Positions 63,301 to 64,000 of a stretch of 64,000 nt of DNA are shown in pieces. Below the pieces are notes generated by a model. It worked only from the letters and a program-made list of their open reading frames with translations, searched no databases and was not told the origin of the DNA. Where the stretch lies: assembly GCA_029339505.1 (NCBI GenBank), contig JAQISU010000179.1, positions 6,197,501 to 6,261,500 of the forward strand. The letters are read 5' to 3'. Numbering within the stretch: the first letter of the stretch is position 1; each line of letters starts with the position of its first letter. This DNA is from Unio delphinus (lineage: Eukaryota; Mollusca; Bivalvia; Unionida; Unionidae). A program made the position numbers and the translations under genes.

Positions 63301-64000
63301 GCAACCTAGTATGGATCATACTGAATCATTGGTTTATGACATCAACTAATTAACTGATGACCACTGCATCATTTAAATACTTTTAAGGGTCTTTATTTTT
63401 TTTAAAAATCATTTCAGGGTCTTAGTAATAATAGAAAAATTATTTTAATATTTTGAAGGATTTTAATAATGACAGAAATTGTACTTTAGTACATTTAAGG
63501 TTCTTAATAATGACATAAAACAAAATTTATTTTAATATTTTGAAGGTGTTTTAATAATGATAGAAAACATTTTAGTAATTTAAGATTGTTAATTATGATA
63601 ATAAATTAATTTTATTAATGGTCTTACTAATAATAGAAAACTTATTTTACTACTTTTAAGGTTCTTAATAATAGTAGAAAACTCATTTAAGGATCTTCAT
63701 AATGATAGAAAACTCACTGTAATATTCTGAACGATCATAAAAATAATAATTGATAACTAATTTTAGTACATTTAAAGGTCTTAATAATGATAGGGAACTT
63801 AAAACTGATAGAAACACCTATCTGCTCTGATGTAGACATGACTTAAAGGTTGTATTGCATATTAGGAGGGATCTTTTATTCCTTAAATAAGTAGATTGTA
63901 GAATCAATCATACTGCTGATCAGGTAGAAAATAAATTAAAACATGAACTCAATTATTCCAAATATCATCAATATTCAACTCAGATACCTCTAATACAAAA
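63300..64000. other. WDR19 intron, AT-rich old repeat, no exon found
   Basis: Loose repeats of TTAATAATGATAGAAAAC type. No acceptor/donor pair with a conserved coding segment was found between 62352 and the window end. Confidence 0.5.

Overview
The window is eukaryotic nuclear DNA: AT-rich, with long introns, tRNA-derived SINEs, LINE, Ty3/gypsy and DNA transposons, and many minisatellites. The transposon mix (Polinton-like virus-derived elements, Tigger, LINEs with microsatellite tails, and two abundant SINE families ending in CAAACAAACAAA or ACAACAACAA) suggests a lophotrochozoan, most likely a mollusc. That placement is inference.

Right two thirds (about 23.1-62.4 kb, minus strand): one conserved gene, the 3' half of WDR19/IFT144, a core subunit of the IFT-A intraflagellar transport complex. 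Eighteen exons can be placed from 62351 down to the stop codon at 23148. All junction phases agree, and the exons sum to 2088 nt (695 codons plus stop). They cover the TPR-like solenoid and the C-terminal CxxC zinc-binding region. The N-terminal WD40 propellers must lie beyond 64000.

The introns hold at least a dozen minisatellites, five microsatellites or short repeats, about a dozen SINEs, a decayed Tigger transposon, a LINE fragment and several fold-back elements. The most striking observation is that in four WDR19 introns the minisatellite next to an exon is built from that exon's own 3' end plus its 5' splice site. The donor has therefore been copied from about 3 to about 75 times just downstream of the genuine one (62.2, 44.4, 38.9 and 25.2-28.3 kb).

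Left third (1 to about 21.6 kb): a graveyard of mobile elements with no intact host gene. From about 2.8 to 12 kb there are eroded Polinton/Maverick-like fragments: protein-primed-type DNA polymerase B, two pieces of retrovirus-like integrase, two phospholipase A2-like segments and a weak P-loop. From 12.15 to 15.8 kb there is a decayed minus-strand Ty3/gypsy element whose order is gag, protease, integrase, reverse transcriptase (integrase before RT, as in Gmr1-like elements). From 16.0 to 16.9 kb there is an internally deleted LINE with a GATA tail. From 17.0 to 21.3 kb a second eroded virus-derived cluster lies on the minus strand: structural-like protein, hydrophobic minor-capsid-like segment, adenain-like cysteine protease, fibre-like segment, polymerase-like domain and SF1-type helicase.

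The first 2.8 kb and 21.6-23.1 kb show no recognisable gene.
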